A DNA stretch of 35,007 nt from an uncultured Flavonifractor sp. (GTDB taxonomy: Bacteria; Bacillota; Clostridia; Oscillospirales; Oscillospiraceae): NCBI RefSeq assembly GCF_944383115.1, contig NZ_CALWOJ010000013.1, positions 1-35,007 of the forward strand, in the 5' to 3' direction. Below the pieces are notes generated by a model. That model was given only the letters and a program-made list of their open reading frames with translations. It was not told the DNA's origin and did no database searches. Position numbers and translations under genes: made by a program. Of this stretch, positions 1 through 7,494 are shown in pieces. The number at the start of each line of letters is the position of its first letter. The stretch's first letter is position 1.

Positions 1-41
1 TCTTAACTTTCATTCTGCTCAGGAATTATGGGACTTTGAGC

Positions 42-2189
42 TTACTTCCTGTTGCACTTAGTTTGACAATTCACTGTCGTCGGCGGAAGCTGGGGCTGAT
101 CTTCCTCCGGCGGAGGGGCCAGAGGAAGAGTGACGGTGGCTTTGAACAGATCGCCGTCAATGCTGAGGTCGAACTGGCCGTGCTGCAGTTCGGTGAGGCT
201 GCGGGCGATGGACAGGCCCAGGCCGGAGCCGTCGGTGGTGCGGGAGGTGTCCCCACGCACAAAACGCTCCATCAGCTGCTCGGGGGGGATGTTCAGCGGT
301 TCCCGGGAGATGTTTTTCACCGAAAAGACCGCCCGATCTGCCTGCCGGCTGATCTCCAGGTAGACCCGGGTGCCCTCCAGGGCGTACTTGTTGCAGTTGG
401 ACAGCAGGTTGTCGATGACCCGCCACAGGTGATGGCCGTCGGCCATGATCCACACCTCCTCCTCCGGATAGAGGGTGACCACGGTCAGGTCGGTTTGGAT
501 AAATTTTTCTTCAAACTCCCCCAAAGCCTGCTGGACCAGCTGTACCATGCCAAGCCGCTCCAGATGGACGGACAGGGCGCCGGTGGAGGCTTTGGAGGCC
601 TCCACCAGATCCTCGGTCAACTTTTTCAGGCGCTGGCTCTTTCGGGTCAGCACTTCAATATAGGACTGGACCTGGGGATCGTCAATGGGCTGCTTCTTCA
701 ACAGATCCACATAGTTGATGATGGAGGTCAGGGGGGTTTTCAGGTCGTGGGACACATTAGTGATGAGTTCGGCCCGGAACCGCTCGCTGCGGATGCGCTC
801 ATCCACCGCCTGACTGATGGTATCGCCCAGATCATTGAGTTGAGCGGCGTGTTCCGCCAGGTCGTGGTACAGCCCTTTGGTGTCGATCTTGAAGCCGGAG
901 TCGCCGCCCAGAATGTGTTCGGCGCCCTGGCGCACCCTGTGCCACTGGATGGCCCACCGGCACAGCAGCCACAGCACCAGGCCCTGGTAGACCGGGATCA
1001 GTACCAAAGTAAGGTAGGTAAGGAAGGAGCCCAGCAGATAGAGGACGAAGAGGACGATCACCCGACCGGTGAGGGGCCAACTGTGGGCGGCATTGCGGAC
1101 GGCCCGCCCCAATACCAGGATCAGACGCCAGATCAGGGTGTTGGCCCAAAGATGGCCTGCCCGGATACGGGCAGTGAGCGTGAGCAGGGAGGAGAGCAGG
1201 CATAGCCCGATCCCGCTGGAAATGAGGGCCAATCCCATCACCACGTCGGTAGAGGGGCCGTTGGCGTTGAGGGCGGTGGTCATAGGGTCGCCGCCGGCAA
1301 TGAGCAGAATCACCACCCAGATCTCCAGCAGGATCAGCAGGTCCAGGGGGATGCGGTCAAAACGGTTGAGAATCACGTCTTCCTGATCAGGCCGCCGGCC
1401 GGCCGTGCGGCAAAGGAACACGCACAGCAGTACGCAGGAGACGTCCAGCACTACGGTGAGGATTGCCAGGGCGGGCAGGTAGCGGGCATACTCGCTGAAG
1501 TCCTGGGAGCTGTCCCAGAATTCGTCATGGACCGATAACGGGTAGGCCACCCCGTACTCAATGGCCAGCTCCACATAGAGCAGCCGGCTGTCCTGGGCCT
1601 GGTTGTAATCCCAGGAGTTGCCGTTGAAGGTATAGCCGTATTGCGCTGCCAGAGCGGCGTCCGATGGAGTGAGCAGTTGCTCGGTGCCGTCGTCCAGCAC
1701 CACATAGAGCAGATAGAACTGCTTCTCGCCGTTCCATACGAAGTAGTCGCTGCGCCGCTCGCTGCCGTCGTTGTAGGTGACGGGAATGGAATTGCGCAGG
1801 ACGGTGTGGACGCTGCTTTCCATGGTGCGGCCATCTTCCAGATTGGAGTAGACCAGCGCGCCGGTATCATTGCGCCGGATAGAGAAGCAGAAGTTGGTGC
1901 GGCTGCTGTCCAGGGACTGCTTCAGATCGGACAGGCGCTGCTGATCCAGATAGGACAGGGGCGCCTCCCAGGCCTGATATTGAACCAGTCTGGCCAGTTC
2001 GTCCACCTGGACCAGGCGGTTGGCCATGTATTGGTTGCAGGAATTGCTGGAGTAGTATCCCACGCCGGTCCACAGGGTGTTCCACTGGGAGAGGATGAAC
2101 AGGCTGGCCCAAAAGCCGCCCACGCCGGTACCCAGCGCCAAAAGGAAGGCCACAATTTTAATCGCCAGCCGTCTGCCCAGTTTTTTCAT
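42..2189 (-). CDS. Multi-pass membrane sensor histidine kinase
   Basis: Sensor kinase expected to autophosphorylate and pass phosphate to the regulator encoded just upstream. The 715-residue protein has an N-terminal membrane helix (about residues 8-33), an extracytoplasmic sensing region (about 34-237), then several further hydrophobic segments (about 238-262, 283-300, 317-340, 353-410). The cytoplasmic part carries the H-box with NVSHDLKTPL (phospho-acceptor His about 481), an N-box DNLLSNCNKYA (about 593-603), an F-box ERF (641-643) and a G-box DGSGLGLS (653-660). All catalytic motifs are intact. The extra central membrane block is more than the usual two helices of such kinases and no clear HAMP domain is seen. 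ATG at 2187-2189 follows AAGGAGG with a 9-nt gap, 26 bp after the regulator gene, so the two are co-transcribed. The signal sensed cannot be read from the sequence. Confidence 0.93.
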   Translation of the reverse strand: MKKLGRRLAIKIVAFLLALGTGVGGFWASLFILSQWNTLWTGVGYYSSNSCNQYMANRLVQVDELARLVQYQAWEAPLSYLDQQRLSDLKQSLDSSRTNFCFSIRRNDTGALVYSNLEDGRTMESSVHTVLRNSIPVTYNDGSERRSDYFVWNGEKQFYLLYVVLDDGTEQLLTPSDAALAAQYGYTFNGNSWDYNQAQDSRLLYVELAIEYGVAYPLSVHDEFWDSSQDFSEYARYLPALAILTVVLDVSCVLLCVFLCRTAGRRPDQEDVILNRFDRIPLDLLILLEIWVVILLIAGGDPMTTALNANGPSTDVVMGLALISSGIGLCLLSSLLTLTARIRAGHLWANTLIWRLILVLGRAVRNAAHSWPLTGRVIVLFVLYLLGSFLTYLTLVLIPVYQGLVLWLLCRWAIQWHRVRQGAEHILGGDSGFKIDTKGLYHDLAEHAAQLNDLGDTISQAVDERIRSERFRAELITNVSHDLKTPLTSIINYVDLLKKQPIDDPQVQSYIEVLTRKSQRLKKLTEDLVEASKASTGALSVHLERLGMVQLVQQALGEFEEKFIQTDLTVVTLYPEEEVWIMADGHHLWRVIDNLLSNCNKYALEGTRVYLEISRQADRAVFSVKNISREPLNIPPEQLMERFVRGDTSRTTDGSGLGLSIARSLTELQHGQFDLSIDGDLFKATVTLPLAPPPEEDQPQLPPTTVNCQTKCNRK

Positions 2190-2215
2190 GGCGTCGTGCC
2201 TCCTTCCACAGTGGA

Positions 2216-2914
2216 TCAGAGCTTTTCCATCTTATAGCCCAGGCCCCAGACCACTTTGATATATCTGGGATTGGCCGGGTCGATCTCGATTTTCTCCCGC
2301 AGGTGCCGGATGTGGACGGCCACGGTACTCTCCGAACCCAGAGAGGGGTCGTTCCACACCAGTTCATAGATCTGGCTGGTGGAAAAGACCCGGCCGGGGT
2401 TTTTCAGCAGCAGCAGCAGGATGTTGTACTCCAGAGGGGTGAGGTTGACCGGATCTCCGTCCACGCTCACCGATTTGGCGTTGTCGTCCAGGGCGATGCC
2501 GCCGTTGGTGAGCAGCTGGGTATTTTCACTCTTGCCGCTTTTACCGCCCAGGCTGGTGAAGCGCCGCAGCTGGCTTTTCACCCGTGCGATGACCTCGATG
2601 GGATTGAAGGGTTTGGTGATATAATCGTCCGCCCCGATGTTCAGGCCCAGCACCTTATCTGCATCCTCGCTTTTGGCGGTGAGCAGAATAATGGGGACGT
2701 TGTACTTTTCCCGCAGTTTGGCGGTGGCCCGGATACCATCCAGACCGGGCATCATGATATCCATCAGGATCAGATCCACCGGCTGAGACTCGGCAGCTTT
2801 GAGGGCCTCCAGGCCGTCGTACGCCTTGACGGTGCGGTAACCCTCGCTGGTCAGGTAGATGTCCAGCGCCGAGACAATGTCTCTATCGTCGTCGCAAATC
2901 AGAATGGTGTACAT
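2216..2914 (-). CDS. OmpR/PhoB-family response regulator
   Basis: DNA-binding response regulator, partner of the kinase that follows it. The 232-residue protein has an N-terminal receiver domain with the acidic pair D9/D10, phosphorylation site D52 (in LMDIMMPG), the conserved T79 and K101 (in ITKPFNP), then a C-terminal winged-helix domain (about 130-232) with the typical LTPLEYNILLLL and VAVHIRHLREKI segments. Start ATG at 2912-2914 is preceded by GAGGTG six bases upstream. It lies first in the minus-strand operon and reads from a good promoter at 2960-2988. Targets are unknown; VanR- or PhoP-like regulators share this layout. Confidence 0.95.
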   Translation of the reverse strand: MYTILICDDDRDIVSALDIYLTSEGYRTVKAYDGLEALKAAESQPVDLILMDIMMPGLDGIRATAKLREKYNVPIILLTAKSEDADKVLGLNIGADDYITKPFNPIEVIARVKSQLRRFTSLGGKSGKSENTQLLTNGGIALDDNAKSVSVDGDPVNLTPLEYNILLLLLKNPGRVFSTSQIYELVWNDPSLGSESTVAVHIRHLREKIEIDPANPRYIKVVWGLGYKMEKL

Positions 2915-2959
2915 GCGCTCACCTCGTACTTTGATGCGGAGATCCGCAGCAGTAGTTCT

Positions 2960-2988
2960 ATTTTACCTCCAACTGGCTGTAAAAGCAA
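2960..2988 (-). promoter_or_regulatory. Sigma-70-type promoter for the two-component operon
   Basis: On the minus strand, -35 TTGCTT (2983-2988) and -10 TAAAAT (2960-2965) are separated by exactly 17 bp. A start near 2953 gives a leader of about 40 nt before the regulator ATG at 2914. It is back to back with the promoter at 3031-3059. Confidence 0.6.
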
Positions 2989-3030
2989 ACCCCGGCGTTA
3001 CTTTGGACAAAAATATAGCTGAAAGCCCAC

Positions 3031-3059
3031 TTGCAAAGGTGAAAATAACCGGATATAAT
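3031..3059 (+). promoter_or_regulatory. Sigma-70-type promoter for the phosphopantetheinyl transferase gene
   Basis: TTGCAA (3031-3036), a 17-bp spacer and a perfect TATAAT (3054-3059). The predicted transcription start near 3066 lies only a few bases before the GTG at 3070, which argues against that GTG as the translation start. Confidence 0.65.
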
Positions 3060-3156
3060 CATAAAATAGGTGAAGTGTGCGGCGCCCCTGCCGTTGCGCA
3101 GAGCAGACGATGGGGTACGCCGCCTTTTTACAGTGGGAAGGGAAAGCGGGGGAACG

Positions 3157-3681
3157 ATGGAACTCTGGATGGGAAGCGGAGACGCCTGGGCGCTGCTGAC
3201 CCGATTGCTGGAGGAACGCTTCGGCCTGGACCGGCTGCCCCGTGTGGCCCGTACAGGGGCGGGCAAGCCCTGGTTTCCCGAGCTGCCCCGGCTCTTTTTT
3301 AATCTCAGCCACAGCGGCGGCCTGATCCTGTGCGGCGTGGGCCGGGCCCCGTTGGGGGTGGACATAGAGCGGCTGCGGCCCCGGCGGCCCGGCCTGGCCC
3401 GCTATGTGCTTTCCGAGCTGGAATTTGCCTGGTTCCAGCGCCGGGGGGGCGACTGGGGAAGCCTGTATACCCTGTGGACCCTGAAGGAGGCCAAGGTCAA
3501 GTGCCTGGGGACCGGCCTGCGGCAGGCGCCCCGTACCGTGACGGTACCCCTGCTCTTGCCCGGACAGGAGGGGGAGCTGGAGGGCCTTCGGTTCCGTGCA
3601 TACGGCGGAGTGGACTGGCGGGCGGCGGCGTGTACCGCCGGAAACGAGCCGCTGCCGGAGGAGATTGAGTGGCAGATATGA
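3157..3681 (+). CDS. Sfp-type 4'-phosphopantetheinyl transferase (short)
   Basis: Expected to transfer phosphopantetheine from CoA to a serine of an acyl or peptidyl carrier protein. Visible family motifs are GKPWF, FNLSHSG, the Mg-binding GVDIE (D69 and E71 counted from ATG 3157) and WTLKEAKVK (K110, E111). I chose ATG 3157 because GGGGGAA sits just upstream; an in-frame GTG at 3070 would give 203 residues but lies almost on the predicted transcription start. The resulting 174 residues are shorter than Sfp (about 220), the missing part being the N-terminal subdomain. An ATG at 3110 in another frame encodes MGYAAFLQWEGK, which looks like the start of this family, so a frameshift in the 5' part is possible. 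No polyketide or peptide synthase genes are nearby. Confidence 0.8.
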   Translation: MELWMGSGDAWALLTRLLEERFGLDRLPRVARTGAGKPWFPELPRLFFNLSHSGGLILCGVGRAPLGVDIERLRPRRPGLARYVLSELEFAWFQRRGGDWGSLYTLWTLKEAKVKCLGTGLRQAPRTVTVPLLLPGQEGELEGLRFRAYGGVDWRAAACTAGNEPLPEEIEWQI

Positions 3682-3685
3682 CAAT

Positions 3686-3720
3686 CTGTTTCTTTTTCTT
3701 AATATGTTTTTAAGAAACAG
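3686..3720. repeat. AT-rich inverted repeat downstream of the transferase gene
   Basis: CTGTTTCTT (3686-3694) is matched by AAGAAACAG (3712-3720), with a T-rich interior. It starts 5 bp after the TGA at 3679-3681. It could act as a weak terminator (no clean T-tract follows the right arm) or as an operator for the glycosyltransferase gene downstream. A TATACT hexamer at 3748-3753 lies just beyond it but has no good -35 partner. Confidence 0.45.
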
Positions 3721-3790
3721 GCTCTAATTTTCTAAAAAAACGCCCGCTATACTGGAGCATGAGAAAGAGCATCTTTGAGGAGGGAGCGGC

Positions 3791-4879
3791 GTGAATATCC
3801 TGATCGTAACGGGAAAGTTCGGCATGGGCCACTGGTCGGCCTCCATGTCGCTGCGTCAGCAGCTGCTGCGGGCTTTCCCGGAGGCGCAGGTGGAAGTAAT
3901 GGACCTGATCGCCTACACCAACCACAATTACGAGTCGATGTATAAATGGTTCAATGTCCTGGTGACCCGGGGCAGCGGCCTGTTCAACCTTTATTATAAG
4001 TTTACCCAGAACAAGGATTCTGACGAGCGGCCCCTGAACGACGAGCAGTGTCCCGACCGGGTGGAGGAGATCTTTGAGCCCCGCCGTCCCGACGTGATCA
4101 TTGCCACCCATCCCATCTGCGCCCGCATGGTGGCCCGCTGGAAGGGGGAGACGGGGAGTGATCTGCCTCTGGTGACCTGCGTCACCGACCTGACCAGCCA
4201 TTCCGAGTGGATCCACCGTGCCACCGACTGCTATCTGGTGGGTACCGAGGAGATCAAGGAGCGGCTGGTGGCCAAGGGCGTCAACCGGGACATCATTTAC
4301 GTCACCGGCATTCCCGTCCGGGCGGAGTTCAAGCTGCCCGTCCACCGGGGAGACCGTCAGCAGCGCAATCTGCTCATCATGGGCGGCGGCCTGGGCATGA
4401 TGCCCAAGAAGGACTCCTTTTATGAGGCGCTGGACGGGCTGCCGGGGGTACATACCACCATTATCACCGGCCGCAACCAGAAACTCTACGACCGCCTGGT
4501 GGACAAATACGAGCATATTGAAGTGGTGGGCTTCACCGACCGGGTATATGAGTATATGGCCAAAGCCGATCTGGTGTTGACCAAGCCCGGCGGGATCACC
4601 ATGTTTGAAAGCATTTTCTCCGAACTGCCCATTTTGGCCTGGGAGCCTTTTTTGGAGCAGGAGAAGAACAACGCCCGCTTCCTGGTGAAGCGGGGGCTGG
4701 GCCGTGTGGCGGCCAAGGAGCCCGACGAGTGCCTGACCGCCATCCGGGAACTGATCTATGACGACTATACGCTGGCCGATATGTCGGCTAAGATGCACGC
4801 ATTGAAGGAGCAGCTGGAGCAGGAGAGCCTGACCCATATCCTGGCCCGGCTGACCGCGGGAAAAGGAGTGTGCGCCTGA
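3791..4879 (+). CDS. MGDG synthase/UgtP-like glycosyltransferase
   Basis: GT28-type glycosyltransferase, most likely adding a sugar from a UDP-sugar to diacylglycerol at the inner face of the membrane. The 362-residue protein begins with the family N-terminus (MNILIVTGKFGMGHWSAS, with the GH of the acceptor site), has an HPICARMV segment near the middle of the N-terminal domain, and a C-terminal donor-binding domain with LLIMGGGLGMM and TKPGGITMFES. Length is close to UgtP (about 380). The GTG start at 3791 follows GAGGAGGGAGCGGC. The stop overlaps the next start by one base (TGATG), so it is coupled to the flippase-like gene. Sugar and acceptor are inferred from the family and could differ. 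Confidence 0.85.
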   Translation: MNILIVTGKFGMGHWSASMSLRQQLLRAFPEAQVEVMDLIAYTNHNYESMYKWFNVLVTRGSGLFNLYYKFTQNKDSDERPLNDEQCPDRVEEIFEPRRPDVIIATHPICARMVARWKGETGSDLPLVTCVTDLTSHSEWIHRATDCYLVGTEEIKERLVAKGVNRDIIYVTGIPVRAEFKLPVHRGDRQQRNLLIMGGGLGMMPKKDSFYEALDGLPGVHTTIITGRNQKLYDRLVDKYEHIEVVGFTDRVYEYMAKADLVLTKPGGITMFESIFSELPILAWEPFLEQEKNNARFLVKRGLGRVAAKEPDECLTAIRELIYDDYTLADMSAKMHALKEQLEQESLTHILARLTAGKGVCA

Positions 4880-5952
4880 TGGACAAACGGAAGAGCTTGG
4901 TCGGTATCGGGCTGATCCTGGCACTGATGGCCTTTACCGGCTATATGCTGCTCCGGGATATGTCCTTCTCGCGGCTAGCCAGCACCCTGCGGCAGCTCAA
5001 TCCCCTGTGGCTGTTGGTTGGGCTGGGCATGATGTTTCTGTTTGTAGGCAGCGAGGCCCTGTGTTCCCGGATCATTCTGGGACGGCTGGGCCATAAGGTG
5101 CTGTACCGCCGCTGCCTGGGCTATTCCTTTGTGGGCTTTTACGTCAGCGCCATTACCCCCTCCTCTACCGGCGGTCAGCCCGCTCAGGTCTACTACATGT
5201 CCAAAGACGGGATTCCCGCCGCCCACGGGGCGCTGAATATGATGCTGGTGGCCGTGTGCTACCAGGCGGTGGTCATTGCCTACGCCCTGACGGCCGCCCT
5301 CACCCACTTTAATCTGGTACAGAATTTGGGCGGCGGGCTGGGCCTGCTGCTGCTCTACGGCGTGGTGGTCAACGGCAGCCTGACGGTAGGGATGCTCTCC
5401 CTGATGTTTTTGCCCAACGCCGCCCGCAAGCTCACCGGCGGCATACTCAAGCTGCTGGTCAAGACCCATATCATCCGCAACGAGGAGAAGGCCCGCCAGC
5501 GGCTGGAAAAACAAATGGAGGAGTACCGCAAGGGCGCCCAGTGCGTGAAGCAGAACCCCGGCATGATGCCTGCCCTGCTGCTCATCACTGTGGTGCAGCT
5601 GACCGCCCTGTTTTTTGTGCCCGTGGCGGTCTATTATGCCTTTGGCCTTTCCGGCAGCAGCCCGCTGGAGATCATTGCCACCCAGTCCCTGGTGACCCTG
5701 GCGGTGGCCAATCTGCCGCTGCCCGGCGCTGTGGGCGCCTCTGAGGGCGGCTTTGTCACCGCAATGGCCCTGTTCTTTGGTTCCAGCCTGGTGACGCCCG
5801 CTGTGTTGGTATCCCGGGGCATCAGCTTCTATTCCTTCCTGGTGATCAGCGCCGTGGTCGCCCTGACGGTCCATCTGCGTACCAGGCGCCAGCGGAGGGC
5901 GGAGGACCCGACTGCCTTCCCTAAGCGGGCCCGGGGGCCTATCGTGACTTGA
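4879..5952 (+). CDS. Flippase-like integral membrane protein (LPG synthase TM-domain/UPF0104 family)
   Basis: Multi-pass membrane protein of about 357 residues with roughly eight hydrophobic segments. It resembles the transmembrane flippase domain of MprF without its soluble aminoacyl-transferase domain. Family marks include the SAITPSSTGGQPAQVYYM segment and the later PLPGAVGASEGGF segment. ATG 4879 is preferred over in-frame GTG 4870: AGGAG lies at 4863-4867, well spaced for the ATG but too close to the GTG. Pairing with a glycolipid-type glycosyltransferase suggests a role in moving or modifying membrane lipids, which is inference only. The gene ends at a terminator. Confidence 0.82.
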   Translation: MDKRKSLVGIGLILALMAFTGYMLLRDMSFSRLASTLRQLNPLWLLVGLGMMFLFVGSEALCSRIILGRLGHKVLYRRCLGYSFVGFYVSAITPSSTGGQPAQVYYMSKDGIPAAHGALNMMLVAVCYQAVVIAYALTAALTHFNLVQNLGGGLGLLLLYGVVVNGSLTVGMLSLMFLPNAARKLTGGILKLLVKTHIIRNEEKARQRLEKQMEEYRKGAQCVKQNPGMMPALLLITVVQLTALFFVPVAVYYAFGLSGSSPLEIIATQSLVTLAVANLPLPGAVGASEGGFVTAMALFFGSSLVTPAVLVSRGISFYSFLVISAVVALTVHLRTRRQRRAEDPTAFPKRARGPIVT

Positions 5953-5981
5953 AAAGCGGCGTCTGCGGACGCCGTTTTTTC
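5953..5981 (+). terminator. Intrinsic terminator after the flippase-like gene
   Basis: CGGCGTC (5957-5963), loop TGCG, GACGCCG (5968-5974), followed by six T residues (5975-5980). The stem starts four bases after the stop codon and separates this operon from the ROK gene. Confidence 0.88.
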
Positions 5982-5983
5982 TC

Positions 5984-6012
5984 TTGTGCCGCCGGGCCGG
6001 GTGCATTATAAT
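5984..6012 (+). promoter_or_regulatory. Sigma-70-type promoter for the ROK kinase gene
   Basis: TTGTGC (5984-5989), 17-bp spacer, perfect TATAAT (6007-6012). It begins three bases after the T-tract of the preceding terminator and gives a leader of about 20 nt. Confidence 0.65.
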
Positions 6013-6037
6013 CAGGGAGAAAGAAAAAGGAGGCGGG

Positions 6038-6991
6038 ATGATGTACTATTTGGGTATTGATCTGGGCGGTACCAACGTGGCCGCCGCTGTGGTGGATGAA
6101 GCGGGCAAGATTTTGAAGAAGGTCAGCCTGCCCACGCCCCGGGGCGTGCCGGCGGAACAGGTGGCCGATCAGATGGCGGCCGCCTCCCGGGCCGCGGTGG
6201 AGCAGGCGGGCCTGTCCATGAGCGACATTGCCTCGGTGGGCATCGGATCTCCCGGTACCATTGAGCCGGACACCGGCGTGATCCGGTTCTGGTCCAATCT
6301 GGACTTTTCCAACGTACCCCTCACCGCTCTGATGGCGGAGCGGCTGGATAAGGAAATCTACCTGGAAAACGACGCCAATGCCGCCGCTCTGGGTGAATTT
6401 GCCGCCGGGGCCGGCAAGGGCAGCCAGTCCATGATCGCCATTACGCTGGGTACCGGCGTGGGGGGCGGCGCCGTCCTGGGCGGCAAGCTGTATACCGGGT
6501 TCAACTATGCCGGTATGGAGGTAGGCCACTTTGTCATTGAGCATGGCGGCCGCCCCTGCACCTGCGGGCGGAAGGGGTGTTTTGAGGCCTATTGCTCCGC
6601 CACCGCCCTCATCAAGCGCACCAGGGAGGTCATGGAGGAACACCCCGACTCCAAGCTGTGGGAGTTGGCGGGTACTCTGGAGGCGGTCAACGGCCGCACC
6701 CCCTTTGACGCCGCCGCCCTGGGCGACGCTGCCGCCGGGAAGGTCATCGACGAGTATGTGGATTACCTGGGCTGCGGCGTGGCCAGTCTAGTGAACATCT
6801 TCCAGCCGGAGGTGGTGTGCATCGGCGGCGGCCCCTCCGCCCAGGGGGAGACCCTGATGGCTCCGGTACGCTACATCCTGAATCGGGAGGACTACGCCCG
6901 CAACAGCGTCCACCGTACCCGCCTGGTGCGGGCGGCTCTGGGCAACGACGCTGGGATCATCGGCGCGGCCCTGCTGCCACTTTTCCGATAA
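6038..6991 (+). CDS. ROK-family sugar kinase (glucokinase-like)
   Basis: Cytoplasmic ATP-dependent sugar kinase, probably glucokinase. The 317-residue protein starts with the ATP phosphate-binding segment YLGIDLGGTNVAAA, has the second ATP motif ITLGTGVGGG, the ENDANAAALGE segment with the catalytic Asp, the sugar-contacting GHFVIEHGG and the zinc motif CTCGRKGCFEAYC (CxCGxxGCxE). There is no N-terminal helix-turn-helix, so it is a kinase rather than a ROK repressor. ATG 6038 follows AAGGAGG with a short gap; a second ATG follows directly at 6041. The gene is monocistronic between its own promoter and a bidirectional terminator. Substrate specificity (glucose, or N-acetylated amino sugars) cannot be decided here. 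Confidence 0.92.
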   Translation: MMYYLGIDLGGTNVAAAVVDEAGKILKKVSLPTPRGVPAEQVADQMAAASRAAVEQAGLSMSDIASVGIGSPGTIEPDTGVIRFWSNLDFSNVPLTALMAERLDKEIYLENDANAAALGEFAAGAGKGSQSMIAITLGTGVGGGAVLGGKLYTGFNYAGMEVGHFVIEHGGRPCTCGRKGCFEAYCSATALIKRTREVMEEHPDSKLWELAGTLEAVNGRTPFDAAALGDAAAGKVIDEYVDYLGCGVASLVNIFQPEVVCIGGGPSAQGETLMAPVRYILNREDYARNSVHRTRLVRAALGNDAGIIGAALLPLFR

Positions 6992-6995
6992 ATCC

Positions 6996-7027
6996 AAACA
7001 GGGCCCGCCGAACGGCGGACCCTGTTT
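6996..7027. terminator. Bidirectional intrinsic terminator between convergent genes
   Basis: A long stem runs from AAACAGGG (6996-7003) to CCCTGTTT (7020-7027) with an inner CCGCCG/CGGCGG pairing. The A-rich and T-rich flanks allow it to serve the ROK gene on the plus strand and the small membrane protein gene on the minus strand. Confidence 0.78.
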
Positions 7028-7043
7028 GCGCATGCAGCGCGGC

Positions 7044-7304
7044 TCACTCCACCGGCTCATAGCCGTCGCAGTAGTCGGGCGTCTCCTGTTCCGACCCTCC
7101 TTCCGGGCGGGGGAGGACCAGCAGGGACAGCCCAAACAATGCCGCCGCGCCCAGGGCGATGACCTGGAGCTTGTGTTCTTCCAGCCAGGCCCGGCGGTCC
7201 TCCAGGGCGGGCAGCTTCATCGCGCCGCCATATAGCAGGACTGCTCCGCCGCCGCACAGGGCCAGCCGGAGCAAGGTCTGCATTTTGTCCGATAATTGCT
7301 CCAT
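7044..7304 (-). CDS. Small two-helix membrane protein of unknown function
   Basis: Not recognised. From ATG 7302-7304 the product is 86 residues with two predicted membrane helices (around LALCGGGAVLLYGGAM and VIALGAAALFGLSLLVL), separated by a short charged loop, and an acidic C-terminus ending YEPVE. The start is supported by AAAGGAGG seven bases upstream; an in-frame ATG at 7352 would add 16 residues but has no comparable site. The reading frame ends 17 bp from the shared terminator. A TATACT hexamer at 7326-7331 on the minus strand may be its -10 box, with a poor -35. Confidence 0.65.
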   Translation of the reverse strand: MEQLSDKMQTLLRLALCGGGAVLLYGGAMKLPALEDRRAWLEEHKLQVIALGAAALFGLSLLVLPRPEGGSEQETPDYCDGYEPVE

Positions 7305-7403
7305 AGATACCCCTCCTTTGCTTCCAGTATAGCGGAGGAAAGAAGGTCCCATGCGCCCGGCTTAAGAAATTGTGGAGAATTGGTTAAGATTTGCCCCGCG
7401 GCC

Positions 7404-7432
7404 TTGTATGCAGTGGGGAAATCGGCTATAAT
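7404..7432 (+). promoter_or_regulatory. Sigma-70-type promoter for the P-type ATPase operon
   Basis: TTGTAT (7404-7409), 17-bp spacer, perfect TATAAT (7427-7432). The predicted start near 7439 leaves a leader of about 56 nt that contains a 14-bp palindrome. Confidence 0.65.
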
Positions 7433-7454
7433 GTGACAAGATTTTGACAATGGG

Positions 7455-7468
7455 CCGCCTATAGGCGG
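7455..7468. repeat. 14-bp perfect palindrome in the ATPase leader
   Basis: CCGCCTATAGGCGG is a perfect inverted repeat located about 16-29 bases after the predicted transcription start. Two TGACAA hexamers (about 7434-7450) lie between the -10 box and it. It is placed like an operator or a short leader hairpin; no specific regulator can be named. Confidence 0.45.
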
Positions 7469-7494
7469 AATTCAGCAGTATTGAGGGCGAATAC

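Noticed and set aside
3070-3156. GTG 3070 as start of the phosphopantetheinyl transferase
   Set aside because: It lies about 4 bases after the predicted transcription start with no room for a ribosome site, and the added residues do not resemble the family.
3725-3753. Promoter for the glycosyltransferase gene using TATACT at 3748-3753
   Set aside because: No acceptable -35 hexamer at 16-18 bp; left as a note rather than called as a feature.
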